Positions 33,592-45,219 of a stretch of DNA of 64,000 bases are shown here, in pieces (within the stretch, counting starts at the first letter, position 1; each line of letters opens with the position of its first letter). The notes beneath the pieces are model-generated. The model made no database searches. It was not told the DNA's origin and saw only the letters and a list, made by a program, of their open reading frames with translations. Where the stretch lies: the NCBI RefSeq assembly GCF_025244745.1, contig NZ_CP104213.1, forward strand, positions 1,762,001-1,826,000, given 5' to 3'. Origin of the DNA: Deinococcus rubellus. Its GTDB lineage: Bacteria; Deinococcota; Deinococci; Deinococcales; Deinococcaceae. The position numbers and the translations under genes were made by a program.

Positions 33592-35033
33592 AGTCCTCCC
33601 GCCGCCCTTTCCGCCGCCCGCATCAGCGCCGCCGCCTTGCTTCTCGTTTCCAGTTCTTCGGCCACTGGGTCGGAGTCGGCCACGATGCCCGCCCCGGCCT
33701 GAATATGGAGTTTGCCGTTCGTGATGACCATGGTCCGCAGGGTCAGGGCCATGTCGAGGCTGCCGTCGAAGGCGATGTAGCCGAAACTGCCCCCGTAGGG
33801 CCCCCGCCGCACCGATTCCACCTCGTCGATGATCTCCATCGCCCGGATCTTGGGTGCGCCCGACACCGTGCCCATCGGCAGGGCGCTGGCCAGGGCGTTG
33901 AGCGGCGTCTGACCTTTGCGCAGAATGCCGCGCACCCCGCTGACGATGTGCATCACGTGGCTGTAGCGCTCGATGGAAAAGGCGTCCTCCACCGTCACGC
34001 TGCCGTACTCGGCCACCCGCCCGATGTCGTTGCGGCCCAGATCGACCAGCATCAGGTGCTCGGCCCGCTCCTTCTCGTCGGCCAGCAATTCGGCGGCCAG
34101 CGCGGCGTCCTCCTCGGGTGTCTGACCGCGTGGCCGGGTCCCGGCAATCGGGCGGGTCACGATGCTGTGGCCGTCGCTTCGCAGCAGGCTCTCCGGGCTG
34201 CTGGCCACCAGCGTCACCTCGCCCAGATTCAGAAAACCCAGGTACGGGCTGGGGTTGATGCCGCGCAGGGCACGGTAGAGCGCGAACGGTTCCACCGTCA
34301 GGTCGGCGGAGAAGCGCTGAGACGGCACCACCTGGAAGATGTCCCCGGCATGGATGTACCCGATGCAGCGCTTCACCGCGTTCTGGTAGCCCCCGGGTGT
34401 GAAGTTGCTCTTGAAGGTCATCGGCTCGGCTTTCTCACGGCCCGGCACATCCGGCAGCGGCCCGCGCAGATCGGTTTCCAGGGCGTCCACGATGCGCCCG
34501 GCCTCGGCCTCGGCCTCGGAGATGGCCACCGCGTAGAGCCGGTGGCGCAGGTGATCGAAGATGACCAGACCTTCCGGCACGATGAACAGGGCGTCCGGAA
34601 CGTTCAGCTCGTCGGGATTGGCGTCGGGCAACTGCTCATAGACCCGGATGATGTCGTAGGCCGCGTAGCCCACTGCGCCGCCGAAGAAGGGCGGCAGGCC
34701 GCTGAACTTCTCGGTGGGCAACGTCACGGGCCGCAGCACCCGGCTGTAGAGCAGGGCGAGCGGGTCCGCCGTCTCCATTGTTTCATTCCCTAAGATCCCG
34801 CTGAGCGTCGCCGTTGTCCCACGCAGGGTGAAGCGCCCCACCTCGCCCACCCCGATAAACGAGTAGCGGGCCTGCCGCTCGCCGCCCTCCACGCTCTCCA
34901 GCAGAAAGCTGAGCTTCTTTGCGCCGCCGGTGACTTTCAGGTAGGCGCTGACCGGCGTGTCGAGATCGGCGTTGAGTTCGCGCACTTCGGTAAAGGTTGC
35001 TGGGGGCTGAATCTGCGGCTGGGTGAGGGTCAT
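33588..35033 (-). CDS. trpE: Anthranilate synthase component I TrpE
   Basis: TrpE converts chorismate and ammonia to anthranilate, the first and normally Trp-inhibited step. The 481-aa protein from ATG 35033 has a chorismate-binding fold: N-terminal Trp-site region near [11 protein letters not shown] and LLESVEG, then [21 protein letters not shown], the SSPESLL and [10 protein letters not shown] motifs and [12 protein letters not shown]. The start has AGGAGACC upstream; a 13-codon extension is unlikely. It is preceded by a Trp attenuator and followed by the overlapping GNAT-trpG gene. Confidence 0.95.
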   Translation of the reverse strand: MTLTQPQIQPPATFTEVRELNADLDTPVSAYLKVTGGAKKLSFLLESVEGGERQARYSFIGVGEVGRFTLRGTTATLSGILGNETMETADPLALLYSRVLRPVTLPTEKFSGLPPFFGGAVGYAAYDIIRVYEQLPDANPDELNVPDALFIVPEGLVIFDHLRHRLYAVAISEAEAEAGRIVDALETDLRGPLPDVPGREKAEPMTFKSNFTPGGYQNAVKRCIGYIHAGDIFQVVPSQRFSADLTVEPFALYRALRGINPSPYLGFLNLGEVTLVASSPESLLRSDGHSIVTRPIAGTRPRGQTPEEDAALAAELLADEKERAEHLMLVDLGRNDIGRVAEYGSVTVEDAFSIERYSHVMHIVSGVRGILRKGQTPLNALASALPMGTVSGAPKIRAMEIIDEVESVRRGPYGGSFGYIAFDGSLDMALTLRTMVITNGKLHIQAGAGIVADSDPVAEELETRSKAAALMRAAERAAGGL

Positions 35034-35074
35034 GCGGTCTCCTGCGGAAAGGGGAGGGGAAGATGCGGACACAC

Positions 35075-35112
35075 AAAAAAACGCGCCCGGAACTCGTCGG
35101 TTCCTGGGCGCG
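35075..35112 (-). terminator. Trp attenuator terminator
   Basis: On the minus strand, CGCGCCC-A-GGAAC pairs with GTTCCGGGCGCG (plus 35100-35112 and 35082-35093, one bulged base, 6-nt loop) and is followed by seven T residues. It lies between the leader peptide and trpE. Its 5' arm (35101-35110) can instead pair with 35143-35151 to form an antiterminator. Confidence 0.9.
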
Positions 35113-35141
35113 GCGGGACTTCTTGCAAGGCAGCCGGAGTG

Positions 35142-35186
35142 TCACCCAGAAAAACGGGGCCACCACCAGGCAGTGCGGCTGAACAT
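35142..35186 (-). CDS. trpL: trp leader peptide (TrpL-like), 14 aa
   Basis: ATG 35184-35186 to TGA 35142-35144 encodes MFSRTAWWWPRFSG, with three consecutive Trp codons (35160-35168). The stop lies within the sequence that can form the antiterminator. When Trp is scarce, ribosome stalling at the Trp codons would leave 35143-35151 free to pair with the terminator's 5' arm. The ATG follows a -10 box by 6 nt, so the peptide is probably translated from a leaderless transcript. Confidence 0.85.
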   Translation of the reverse strand: MFSRTAWWWPRFSG

Positions 35187-35192
35187 GCCCGT

Positions 35193-35221
35193 AGCATAAG
35201 CGCCGCGGTGCCAGAGGTAAA
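35193..35221 (-). promoter_or_regulatory. trp operon promoter
   Basis: On the minus strand, a -35 TTTACC (35216-35221) and -10 TATGCT (35193-35198) are separated by 17 bp. The leader-peptide ATG begins 6 nt after the -10, near the predicted transcription start. Confidence 0.75.
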
Positions 35222-35282
35222 GCGCCCAGTTCCTGAGAACTCCCTCAAGCCCGGCTGAAGACGCCTGCGCCCGGCCAGGTCT

Positions 35283-35288
35283 TAGGGT
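35283..35288 (+). promoter_or_regulatory. -10 element of the holin-family gene
   Basis: TAGGGT with a 6-nt spacer to the ATG at 35295. Confidence 0.45.
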
Positions 35289-35294
35289 GGGAAG

Positions 35295-35654
35295 ATGCTC
35301 AATGCCCTCCTGAAATTCGTCATCAGTGCGGCGGCGCTCTACCTCGTCACCCGGCTCTACGGCGGCGTGTCGTTCGAGCCGGGCAGCACCTGGATCAGCG
35401 TCCTGATCGCCGCGCTGGTCATGGGCGTCGTGAATGCCGTTCTCCGGCCCATTCTGCTGCTGCTCTCGCTACCGATCAACGTGCTGACGCTGGGCCTGTT
35501 CACCCTGGTGGTCAATGCCCTGATGCTGATGCTGGTGGCGTCGCTCACGGCGCTCAACGTGTCGGGGTTCGGCGGCGCGTTCGTGGGGGCCATCATCCTG
35601 ACGGTCCTCAACTGGCTGATCGATCTGGTGTTGCCGCAAGAGCTGGACCGCTGA
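35295..35654 (+). CDS. Phage-holin-family / YvlD-like membrane protein
   Basis: The 119-aa protein consists almost entirely of four TM helices (about 5-20, 34-52, 58-82, 92-112), with VNAVLRPILLLLSLPINVLTLGLFTLVVNALML in the middle, the signature of the YvlD/holin-4 superfamily membrane proteins. These are mostly of unknown function, linked to envelope stress in some bacteria; no phage genes are nearby. The ATG has a TAGGGT box 6 nt upstream. It is divergent from the trp leader. Confidence 0.85.
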   Translation: MLNALLKFVISAAALYLVTRLYGGVSFEPGSTWISVLIAALVMGVVNAVLRPILLLLSLPINVLTLGLFTLVVNALMLMLVASLTALNVSGFGGAFVGAIILTVLNWLIDLVLPQELDR

Positions 35655-35701
35655 TTCCACCGACCTTTCCTGGCTGAACTTTTGATAGCTTGCCGGGTGT
35701 G

Positions 35702-36648
35702 ATGCAACTTGTCCACACGCCCGCTGAGCTGCGGGCCGCACTGGGGCCGGGCGGCAGCCCATCCCTGGGGCTGGTTCCGACGATGGGCCACCTTCACGAC
35801 GGCCACGCCCACCTGATCCGCCGCGCCCGCGCCGAGAACGACCGGGTGGTGCTGAGCCTCTTCGTCAACCCGCTGCAATTCGGCCCCAGCGAGGACTTTG
35901 CCGCTTACCCACGCGACCTACCGCACGACGCGGCTTTTGCCGAGCGGGCTGGCGTGGACGTGCTGTTTGCGCCGGACACCGACCAGATGTACCCGCCGGG
36001 ATTCGCCACGCGGGTCAGCGTCGCGGGCGTCTCGGAGGGTTTCGACGGTGCGTCGCGGCCCGGGCACTTCAGCGGAGTGGCGACAGTGGTGCTCAAATTG
36101 TTCAACCTGGTGCAGCCGACGCGGGCGTATTTCGGTGAGAAGGACTGGCAGCAACTGATGGTGGTGCGCCGGATGGTACGCGACCTTGATTTGCTGCTCG
36201 AAATCGTGGGTGTGCCGACGGTGCGCTCGTCGCTGCCCGGCGAGGAAGGCCTGGCACTGAGCAGCCGCAACAGCTACTTCACGCCGCCGCAGCGGGCACG
36301 TGCTGCCGTGCTCGCCCGCGCCCTGGGGGCGGCCCAGCAGTGCTATGCGGCGGGCGAGCGCCGCCCGGACGGGCTGCTGGCGGCGGCCCGCGCGGTGCTG
36401 GTCAGCGAGCCGGATCTGACCCTCGATTACCTGGGGCTGGTGGACGGTGACATGCGTGACATAGAACAGCTCGATAATGGGGGTGTGTCTATCCCGCGCC
36501 GCTCTGATGCTCCCCTGCCTGCCGACGCGCCGACGCAGGCCCGCCTGCTGGTGGCGGCCCACCTGTTCGGCGTGCGCCTGATCGACAATCTGCCGCTGAC
36601 CGTGCCAGCCACTGCGCCCGCTGCGGTGGACTATGCGGAGAAGGTTCA

Positions 36649-36652
<4 letters not shown>
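35702..36652 (+). CDS. panC: Pantothenate synthetase PanC
   Basis: PanC condenses pantoate and beta-alanine with ATP to make pantothenate. The ~316-aa protein has LVPTMGHLHDGHAHLIRRA (HxGH-type nucleotide motif), SLFVNPLQFGPSEDFAAYPR, FGEKDWQQL and LALSSRN(S)Y, the KMSKS-equivalent region. A C-terminal tail of ~40 residues is longer than usual. Start ATG 35702 (a GTG one codon earlier is possible). Its stop overlaps the GTG of the PilT-like gene (GTGA), coupling two functionally unrelated genes. Confidence 0.94.
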
Positions 36653-37722
<1,070 letters not shown>

Positions 37723-37838
37723 GGCTGAGGAGGGCGGAGGCCACGCACCTGGAAAGCGTTCCAGCAAGCGTCTAGTAGTTTCTGGTGGCGGATTGTGGAG
37801 TAGCCTGGCATTGATGCGTCACTCTTTCCGCCGCGTTT

Positions 37839-37877
37839 CCTGGGCGCGCGCTCCGCGCTCGGCCCGCTGCGCCCAGG
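37839..37877 (+). other. GC-rich inverted repeat just before the MFS start
   Basis: CCTGGGCGC (37839-37847) pairs with GCGCCCAGG (37869-37877), with further GCGCG/CGCGC pairing inside. It ends 7 nt before the GTG at 37885. It may be a pilT terminator without a U-tract or a hairpin near the MFS initiation site. Confidence 0.4.
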
Positions 37878-37884
37878 CTGCTGG

Positions 37885-39099
37885 GTGAAGGCCAACTGGA
37901 CACTGCTGGGCCAGCGAGAGTATCGCCAGCTCTGGACAGCCCAGACCCTCTCCACTTTTGGAGACGCCCTCTTCCGGGTGGCGCAGGTTGCTCTGGTACT
38001 GAAGCTCGGCGGCGCGGCGGCGGGTCTCAGTGGGGTGCTGCTGGCAAACGTGCTGCCTGGGCTGCTGTTCTCCTTGTTGGGTGGCGTCTGGGCGGACCGC
38101 CTCAACCGCCGCCGCCTGCTGGTGGCAACCAATGCGGGCCGGGCCCTGGGTATGGCCCTGATGACGTGTCTGATCTGGTCAGGCCGCACCGAGTTGTGGC
38201 ACCTTTACGCGCTCGGCGTGGTATTTGGCAGCCTCAGCGCTGTGGGCAATCCGGCGTACAACGCCCTCCTGCCCCAGGTGATTGCGCCGCCGCAGTTGCA
38301 AGCGGGCAATGCCCTTTTCTCGGTGGGTGACAGCCTCGGTTACCTCGTCGGCCCCGCCCTGGCCGGGGCGCTGCTGGCAGTGATCGGCGTGGGTGGCCTG
38401 GCTGCCGTGAACACCGGGGCGCTGCTGTGGATGGTCATGACGCTCCTGACCTTGCGCGTGGCCGAGCAGCCAGTGGGAGTGCCGCACGGTGAGACCCTGC
38501 TGGAGCAATTGAGCCAGGGCTGGCGCTGGGTGGTCGGGCAGGCCGTCATGCTGCTCTTTCTGACCTTCTTTGCGGCCACCAATGTTGCCACCCCGGTGAT
38601 GGGCGTGGCGCTGCCGCTCTACGTCACGTGGACGCTGGGCGAACCGGCGGCGGTCTACGGCTATCTGCTCACGGCAATGAATGCGGGCATCCTGGCGGCG
38701 TCGTTTGTGCTGGCCTGCGTCCACACCGAGCGGGCAGCCCTGGTAACGGCGCTGAGCGTCATCGGCATCGGCCTCAGCGGCTACCTCGGCGTGGGACTGA
38801 CCCGCAGCGTGGTGGCGGCGGCGCTGCTGCTGGCCCTGGCCGACGGGCTGGCAATGGTGCCCAACATTTTGTTTCCCACCTGGGTGCAGCAAACCGCGCC
38901 TCCCGAATTGCAGGGCCGGGTCTTCGGCTTGATCAGCGTCGCCACTTACGCCCTGGTGCCGCTCGGCTACGTGGTCGCGGCGGGCGCAGTTGGCACCTGG
39001 TCGCCACCTACCGCTTTGATGGCTGCCGGGGCCGTGCTGGTGCTGATCCCGGCGGCAGCTTTGCTCTACAAACCGTTTCGTGAAGCGCGGGGCGGCTGA
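37885..39099 (+). CDS. MFS transporter (EntS/multidrug-exporter type)
   Basis: The 404-aa protein has about twelve TM helices. The N terminus (QREYRQLWTAQTLSTFGDALFRVAQVALVL) and the loop GGVWADRLNRRRLLVATNAGRALGM (MFS motif A) are typical of the MFS_3/EntS group of exporters. Substrate unknown. The GTG start lies just after an inverted repeat and has no ribosome site. A promoter is not obvious. Confidence 0.88.
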   Translation: MKANWTLLGQREYRQLWTAQTLSTFGDALFRVAQVALVLKLGGAAAGLSGVLLANVLPGLLFSLLGGVWADRLNRRRLLVATNAGRALGMALMTCLIWSGRTELWHLYALGVVFGSLSAVGNPAYNALLPQVIAPPQLQAGNALFSVGDSLGYLVGPALAGALLAVIGVGGLAAVNTGALLWMVMTLLTLRVAEQPVGVPHGETLLEQLSQGWRWVVGQAVMLLFLTFFAATNVATPVMGVALPLYVTWTLGEPAAVYGYLLTAMNAGILAASFVLACVHTERAALVTALSVIGIGLSGYLGVGLTRSVVAAALLLALADGLAMVPNILFPTWVQQTAPPELQGRVFGLISVATYALVPLGYVVAAGAVGTWSPPTALMAAGAVLVLIPAAALLYKPFREARGG

Positions 39100-39195
39100 T
39101 CAACGACGGAGTGCCGTTCAAAGATGCGGCCCGGTACTGGAACTGCATATTTCCTGTTGCCAACGAATAGTCCGGTTGCCTGCCTGCGCCTCTGC

Positions 39196-39201
39196 TAGCC
39201 T
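39196..39201 (+). promoter_or_regulatory. -10 element of mnmE
   Basis: TAGCCT with a 6-nt spacer to the ATG at 39208, leaderless pattern. Confidence 0.6.
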
Positions 39202-39207
39202 CTCTGC

Positions 39208-40515
<1,308 letters not shown>

Positions 40516-40530
40516 CGGCCTTGCTCGGCG

Positions 40531-40977
40531 CTACTCGCCCGCGCGGCTCACCCGGCGGCAGCCGAGTCGCCCGCTGAGCATCAGCGCGTCGGCCTGGGCC
40601 TTGCTGGGCCAGGGACCGAGGAGCTGAGCCTGATTCGGCACGAAGAGTGTGGAGCTGCTGAGCTGGTAAGTGCCGCCGCGCTGGGCCGCCCGCACCACGC
40701 AGGCGGCGTCCAGCCCGCTGAGCGCCAGAGTGGAGGTGCTCTCGGTGCCGCCCGCGTCGCGCCAGGCCAGGGCGCGGTCCTGCACCGCCGGATTGAAGTC
40801 CGATAAAGTACGCTGGGCCTGGGCCTGCCCGTAGAGCGCTGCCGTCACCGACACCAGCACCGGCAGCAGCGCCGCCAGCAGCCACAGGGTGATCGGGCGT
40901 GCCGGGCCTGGGCGCAGCAGCAGCGCCAGCAGGGCCAGGGCCATCAGGATGCTGATTAGTAGATACAGCGAAGTCAC
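40531..40977 (-). CDS. Hypothetical membrane-anchored protein
   Basis: A 148-aa protein with two N-terminal hydrophobic helices (about 3-21 and 29-50) and a ~95-residue, probably extracytoplasmic, Ala/Ser-rich domain with two Cys (CVV near 93 and LGCRR near 140) that could pair. No family recognised. The GTG start has TACACT (40985-40990) 7 nt upstream, supporting the call. Confidence 0.6.
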   Translation of the reverse strand: MTSLYLLISILMALALLALLLRPGPARPITLWLLAALLPVLVSVTAALYGQAQAQRTLSDFNPAVQDRALAWRDAGGTESTSTLALSGLDAACVVRAAQRGGTYQLSSSTLFVPNQAQLLGPWPSKAQADALMLSGRLGCRRVSRAGE

Positions 40978-41038
40978 GCCCCAGAGTGTAGCGCGGCGGT
41001 CTGAGAACGCAGCCCGACCAGGAGTGGAACCCTACAGC

Positions 41039-41959
41039 CTACAGCCTCGGTTCCAGCTTGCCGCGCCAGGCCAGCTTCATGCGCTGGCCGAGGCGCTTGT
41101 AGAGCCGGGGAGCGTGGTGCTTGCTGAAGTCCAGCGTGGCCTGCTCACTGCCCACGTCGTAACCGTATTTCTCCGAGAGGTAATAGCGGTGGTCCATGAT
41201 CCACAGATACAGATCGGCCTCGGTGCGGCCCGGAAAGCGGTGCATCACGTCGTGGGCCTCGATATTCTCCACGATCCGGCTGTAGAGGCGGCGGTACCAG
41301 CTCTCCACCGCTTCCTCCCAGGTCACGGGCCGTTCTCGTCCTGGCTTGAGGTCGAGGTAATAGCGCCGGGCGTTGATGTGCTCGATCAGGGTGGCGTAGC
41401 GCCCCGGCTTCGTAAACAGGATGTCTTTGTGGTTGGGCGACACCTCGTTGAGTTTGGTGGCCCGCAGAAACTGGGCGTACTCGCCCTTGATGATCATGTC
41501 TTTCAGGGTGTCGCCCTCGCTCGGCGGCACCGTGACGTGCAGCTCGATCACGCTGGCGTCGATGTACGCCTGCCCCTGGCGGCGGGCCACGCTGACCCGG
41601 TGGTTGCCGTCCTTGACGAAGTAGAGTTCGCCCACCTTGTAGACCTGAATCGGCGGCAGCTCCTTGCCGTCGAGCTGGGCGCGCCGAACGCCTACCCATC
41701 GGTCGTCGAGGTGTTTTTCTTTGGGCAGGTAGTAGCGGTCGAATTCGCGGTAACGGTCCACCGAGCCGATGATGTGGTCCACCGGAATGGCCTCCACGCC
41801 GCGCTGGAATTCGCCGTCCGGGGCCAGGTGACGCACCCAGTCGAAGGGGGTCAGCTCGTTGTTCATGCCGCGCAGAATCCTCAGGAAGTCGTGAACGTCG
41901 GCCAGCAGCCGGGCACGCTCCACTTCGGTCTTGGCTTGGTTGTTGGTTTGGACGCTCAT
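41039..41959 (-). CDS. ParB/Srx-like domain protein (putative transcriptional regulator)
   Basis: The ~306-aa protein from ATG 41959 has AGGAGTTTC upstream; a 24-codon longer frame has no ribosome site. The central motif PPIQVYKVGELYFVKDGNHRVSVARRQG matches the ParB/sulfiredoxin-like GxHR-type nucleotide motif (here DGNHRVSV). The rest is helical with VESWYRRLYSRIVENI and EADLYLWIMDHRYYL. Proteins of this arrangement are annotated as ParB-like regulators in Deinococcus-Thermus and Chloroflexi; the role is unknown. Confidence 0.75.
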   Translation of the reverse strand: MSVQTNNQAKTEVERARLLADVHDFLRILRGMNNELTPFDWVRHLAPDGEFQRGVEAIPVDHIIGSVDRYREFDRYYLPKEKHLDDRWVGVRRAQLDGKELPPIQVYKVGELYFVKDGNHRVSVARRQGQAYIDASVIELHVTVPPSEGDTLKDMIIKGEYAQFLRATKLNEVSPNHKDILFTKPGRYATLIEHINARRYYLDLKPGRERPVTWEEAVESWYRRLYSRIVENIEAHDVMHRFPGRTEADLYLWIMDHRYYLSEKYGYDVGSEQATLDFSKHHAPRLYKRLGQRMKLAWRGKLEPRL

Positions 41960-42102
41960 GAAACTCCTGTGGCGACCAGTCATGAGGGCGAAGTGAGAGG
42001 GCCGCCGCTCTGGTGACTCATGATACACCACCCGCCCTGATGTCAGCCTGACTGCCCAGCGTCAGTGGAAGGTCAGCTGCCTGCTTGCCTTCCCACCTGC
42101 GC

Positions 42103-42108
42103 TAAAAT
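42103..42108 (+). promoter_or_regulatory. -10 element of argS
   Basis: TAAAAT with an 8-nt spacer to the ATG at 42117. Confidence 0.5.
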
Positions 42109-42116
42109 CTCCCCTT

Positions 42117-43946
42117 ATGAACCTCAAGGCCCAGCTCAAAGCCGCCGTCGAAGGAGCCGCCTTACAACTCGGCGCACCTCTGGACGTGGCGATTCAGGAA
42201 ACGCCGCCGAACAAGCCCGGCGATTACGGCACGCCCGCCGCCTTTCAGCTCGCCAAGTTGCTCGGCCAGGATCCGGCGCAGGTGGCTGCCCAGCTCGCCC
42301 AGACGGTGGTGTTGCCCACCGGGATCGCCCGCGCTGTGGCGGCTGGCCCCTTTCTCAATTTCTTCGTGGACGCCGGGGCCTTCGTGCAGGCGGTGGTCAC
42401 CGATCCCGCCACGCCGGAGCAGGGCAGCGGCAAGGTGGTCATCGAGCACACCTCGGTCAACCCCAACAAGGAGCTGCACGTCGGGCACGTCCGCAATGTG
42501 GTGCTGGGCGACAGCATGGGCCGCATCTTCCGCGCCGCCGGGCATCAGGTCGAGATTCAGAACTACATCGACGACACCGGGCGGCAGGCGGCTGAGAGCC
42601 TCTATGCCCAGGCGCACTACCGCCGCAAGTGGGACGGCAAGCAGAAGTACGACCACTTCATGGGCGAGGGTTACGTACGCCTTAACGCCGACCCCGACAA
42701 ACCAGAGCTGGAAAGCGGCATCCGCGCTGTGATGCACCGCCTTGAAACCGGCGAACTGCGCGGCGAGATCGAGCAGATCGTCAAGGCCCACCTCGATACC
42801 TGTTTTCGGCTCGGCGCACGCTACGATTTGCTCAACTGGGAATCCGACGTGGTGGGCAGCGGGTTCTTGAGTCAGGCCATGAACATCCTGGAGGGCGGCA
42901 GCCACACGGCCCGCCCGCTGGAGGGTAAGTTCGCCGGGGCGCTGGTGATGGACGTGTCGGCCTTTATGCCGGGGCTGGAAGAGAGCAACGTGGTGCTGAT
43001 GCGCTCGGACGGCACGGCCATGTACGCCGCCAAGGACATCGGCTATCAGTTCTGGAAGTTCGGCCTGTTCGAGGGTATGAAGTTCAGGCCGTTCATGACC
43101 GACCCCGAGGGCCGCACCGTCTGGACTTCCGCGCCCGACGGGCAGCCCGACACCGAGCGAAGATTCGGCCACGCTTTTGAAGTCATCAACGTGATCGACT
43201 CGCGCCAGGAGCATCCCCAGAAGATCGTCAGGGCCAGTCTGGGGGTTGCCGGGTCGCCGCAGCAGGAGGAGCGCAGCATCCACCTGTCGTATGCCTTCGT
43301 GACTTTCGAGGGCCAGACCATCTCAGGGCGCAAGGGCATCGGGGTCAGCGCCGACGCCGTGCTGGACGAGGCTGGGCAACTCGTCACCGAGCTGATGCAG
43401 AACCTTAAGCCCGAGGTCATCGGCACCCCCGAGGGTGCGGAGATTGTGCGCCGCATCGCGGTGGGGGCCATCCGCTTCGCCATGCTCAAGGCCGAGCCGA
43501 CTCGCCAGATCGACTTCCGCTGGGACCTTGCGCTGGCCCTTCAGGGCGACACCGCGCCTTACGTGCAGTACGCGGCGGTACGGGCCGGAAATATCCTCAA
43601 GAAAGCACAGGCTGAGGGCCACGCCGTGGACGGGAGCGGGGCCGACTGGGCCAGCACCACCGACCTCGATCTGAACCTCGCCAAAGTCGTCGCCAGGTTT
43701 CCGGAAGTGGTTGCCAATGCGGTGCGTGTTCACAGCCCTCACGTGGTTGCCCAGTATGCCCTCGACCTGGCCTCGGCCTTCAACGGCTGGTACAACGCCA
43801 AGAACAAGGAGGGCCGCCCCGCGACCAACGTACTGGCGAGTGAGCCGGGGCTGCGTGAGGCTCGGCTGGCGTTGGTCGGCAGGCTGCAACGGGCCTTCGT
43901 GCAAACGCTGGGCCTGATCGGCATCGAGGTGCCCAGCGCGATGTGA
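42117..43946 (+). CDS. argS: Arginyl-tRNA synthetase
   Basis: Class I aminoacyl-tRNA synthetase that charges tRNA-Arg. The 609-aa protein has an N-terminal tRNA-binding (Add1) domain (about 1-95), the HIGH-equivalent HVGHVRN within EHTSVNPNKELHVGH (about 104-125), a Rossmann core with SDGTAMYAAKDIGYQFWKF, and a C-terminal anticodon-binding domain starting near LDLNLAKVVARFPEVV. An ISGRKGIGVSADAVLDEA segment takes the KMSKS position, as is common in ArgRS. Confidence 0.96.
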   Translation: MNLKAQLKAAVEGAALQLGAPLDVAIQETPPNKPGDYGTPAAFQLAKLLGQDPAQVAAQLAQTVVLPTGIARAVAAGPFLNFFVDAGAFVQAVVTDPATPEQGSGKVVIEHTSVNPNKELHVGHVRNVVLGDSMGRIFRAAGHQVEIQNYIDDTGRQAAESLYAQAHYRRKWDGKQKYDHFMGEGYVRLNADPDKPELESGIRAVMHRLETGELRGEIEQIVKAHLDTCFRLGARYDLLNWESDVVGSGFLSQAMNILEGGSHTARPLEGKFAGALVMDVSAFMPGLEESNVVLMRSDGTAMYAAKDIGYQFWKFGLFEGMKFRPFMTDPEGRTVWTSAPDGQPDTERRFGHAFEVINVIDSRQEHPQKIVRASLGVAGSPQQEERSIHLSYAFVTFEGQTISGRKGIGVSADAVLDEAGQLVTELMQNLKPEVIGTPEGAEIVRRIAVGAIRFAMLKAEPTRQIDFRWDLALALQGDTAPYVQYAAVRAGNILKKAQAEGHAVDGSGADWASTTDLDLNLAKVVARFPEVVANAVRVHSPHVVAQYALDLASAFNGWYNAKNKEGRPATNVLASEPGLREARLALVGRLQRAFVQTLGLIGIEVPSAM

Positions 43947-44055
43947 TACGGACTCAGATGAAATCGGTTCTCTCCTGATCTGGATATGAAACAAACGTAA
44001 CCCGTTTAAATGCGAGGAGGGGTCAGTGGTGGGTGACCTTCAATTCCGGTCCTGC

Positions 44056-45219
44056 TCATCTGGTGCCTCTCGCCCGCAGCCAGGCCAGCCCCCAGCCCAG
44101 CCCCAGGCCCCACACCGCGCCGCTGAGCCCCAGCAGGCTGAAGCCCGACGCGGTGACGACCAGCGTGAGCAGGGCCGGTTCGCGCCAGTAGGCGTCTCTC
44201 AGCACGCCTTCCAGACCGCCCATTACCGCGCCGAGCAGGGCCACGCCCGCCAGCGTCTGCATCAGTGCGGCGGGAAAGGCGCTGGCCAGGCCCAGCAGCG
44301 CCCCCGCGCCGAGGCTCAGGGCCAGGTAGCCGCCCGCGCAGGTCAGGCCCGCCAGGTAGCGCTTCGCCGGGTCGGGGTGGGCGTCCGGTCCGGTGCAGAG
44401 GGCGGCGGTGATGGCCCCCATATTCAGGGTCAGGCTGCCGAATGGTGCGGCCAGAGTGGCGGCCAAACCGGTCAGCGTGATCAGCGGCCTGACCGGCACC
44501 CGGCTGTAGCCGCTCGATTGCAGAATGGCGATGCCGGTGAGATTCTGGGCCGTCAGCGCCAGCAGCGTCATCGGCAGGGCCAGGGTCAGCGCGGCGCTGA
44601 AGCCGAATGCCGGGGCGATCAGTTCGAGGTGGCCCAGCGGGTGCGGCGCGTCGAAGTGCAGTTGTCCGCCCAGCGCGGCGGCCCCCAGGCCCATGACCAG
44701 TGCAGCGGGCACCGCATAGCGTGGAAAAAAGGCGCGGCCCAGCAGGTAAGTACCTAGCAGTGGCAGGGTCAGCGCGGGAGCGGCGGGGATGGCGGCGACA
44801 CCGCGCAGCACGAACGGCAGCAGCACGCCCGCCAGCAGCGCCGAGGCCAGCGCCGGGGGAATGCGCCGGGCCACGGCGTCGAATGCGCCGCTGACGCCGA
44901 TCAGGGCCAGGACCGCGCCACTGAGCAGCAGTGCTCCCACCACATCGTTCGGTGTGAAGCGGCTGCCCTCAGCGATCAGCACCGCCAGACCCGGCGTGTT
45001 CCAGCCGAGGATGACCGGCGCTTTGTAGATCAGGCACAGGCCCGCGCCCAGCAGTCCCAGCAGCAGGTACATGCTCGTCAGGCTGCTGACCGACTGGCCC
45101 GGTGAGAAGTGCGCCACGGCGAACATCTGCACGAACAGCGGAATGTTGCTGGCGAAACTGATCAGCACGGCGACCATTCCGGCGGACAGAGCGCTGAGGG
45201 GAAAACGTGCCAGCCTCAT
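44056..45219 (-). CDS. BenE-family transporter, second of a tandem pair
   Basis: The 387-aa protein has ~12 TM helices of the BenE (benzoate/H+ symporter-like) family, with AVLISFASNIPLFVQMF, GWNTPGLAVLIAEG and AFGSLTLNMGAITAALCTGPDAHPDPAKRYLAGL, the last a family hallmark (ITAAxxxGPDxHPDPxKRY). Substrate unverified. The ATG at 45219 overlaps the stop of the upstream paralog as ATGA. It is the last gene of the DinB / DUF1990 / PhzF / BenE / BenE operon. Confidence 0.87.
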   Translation of the reverse strand: MRLARFPLSALSAGMVAVLISFASNIPLFVQMFAVAHFSPGQSVSSLTSMYLLLGLLGAGLCLIYKAPVILGWNTPGLAVLIAEGSRFTPNDVVGALLLSGAVLALIGVSGAFDAVARRIPPALASALLAGVLLPFVLRGVAAIPAAPALTLPLLGTYLLGRAFFPRYAVPAALVMGLGAAALGGQLHFDAPHPLGHLELIAPAFGFSAALTLALPMTLLALTAQNLTGIAILQSSGYSRVPVRPLITLTGLAATLAAPFGSLTLNMGAITAALCTGPDAHPDPAKRYLAGLTCAGGYLALSLGAGALLGLASAFPAALMQTLAGVALLGAVMGGLEGVLRDAYWREPALLTLVVTASGFSLLGLSGAVWGLGLGWGLAWLRARGTR

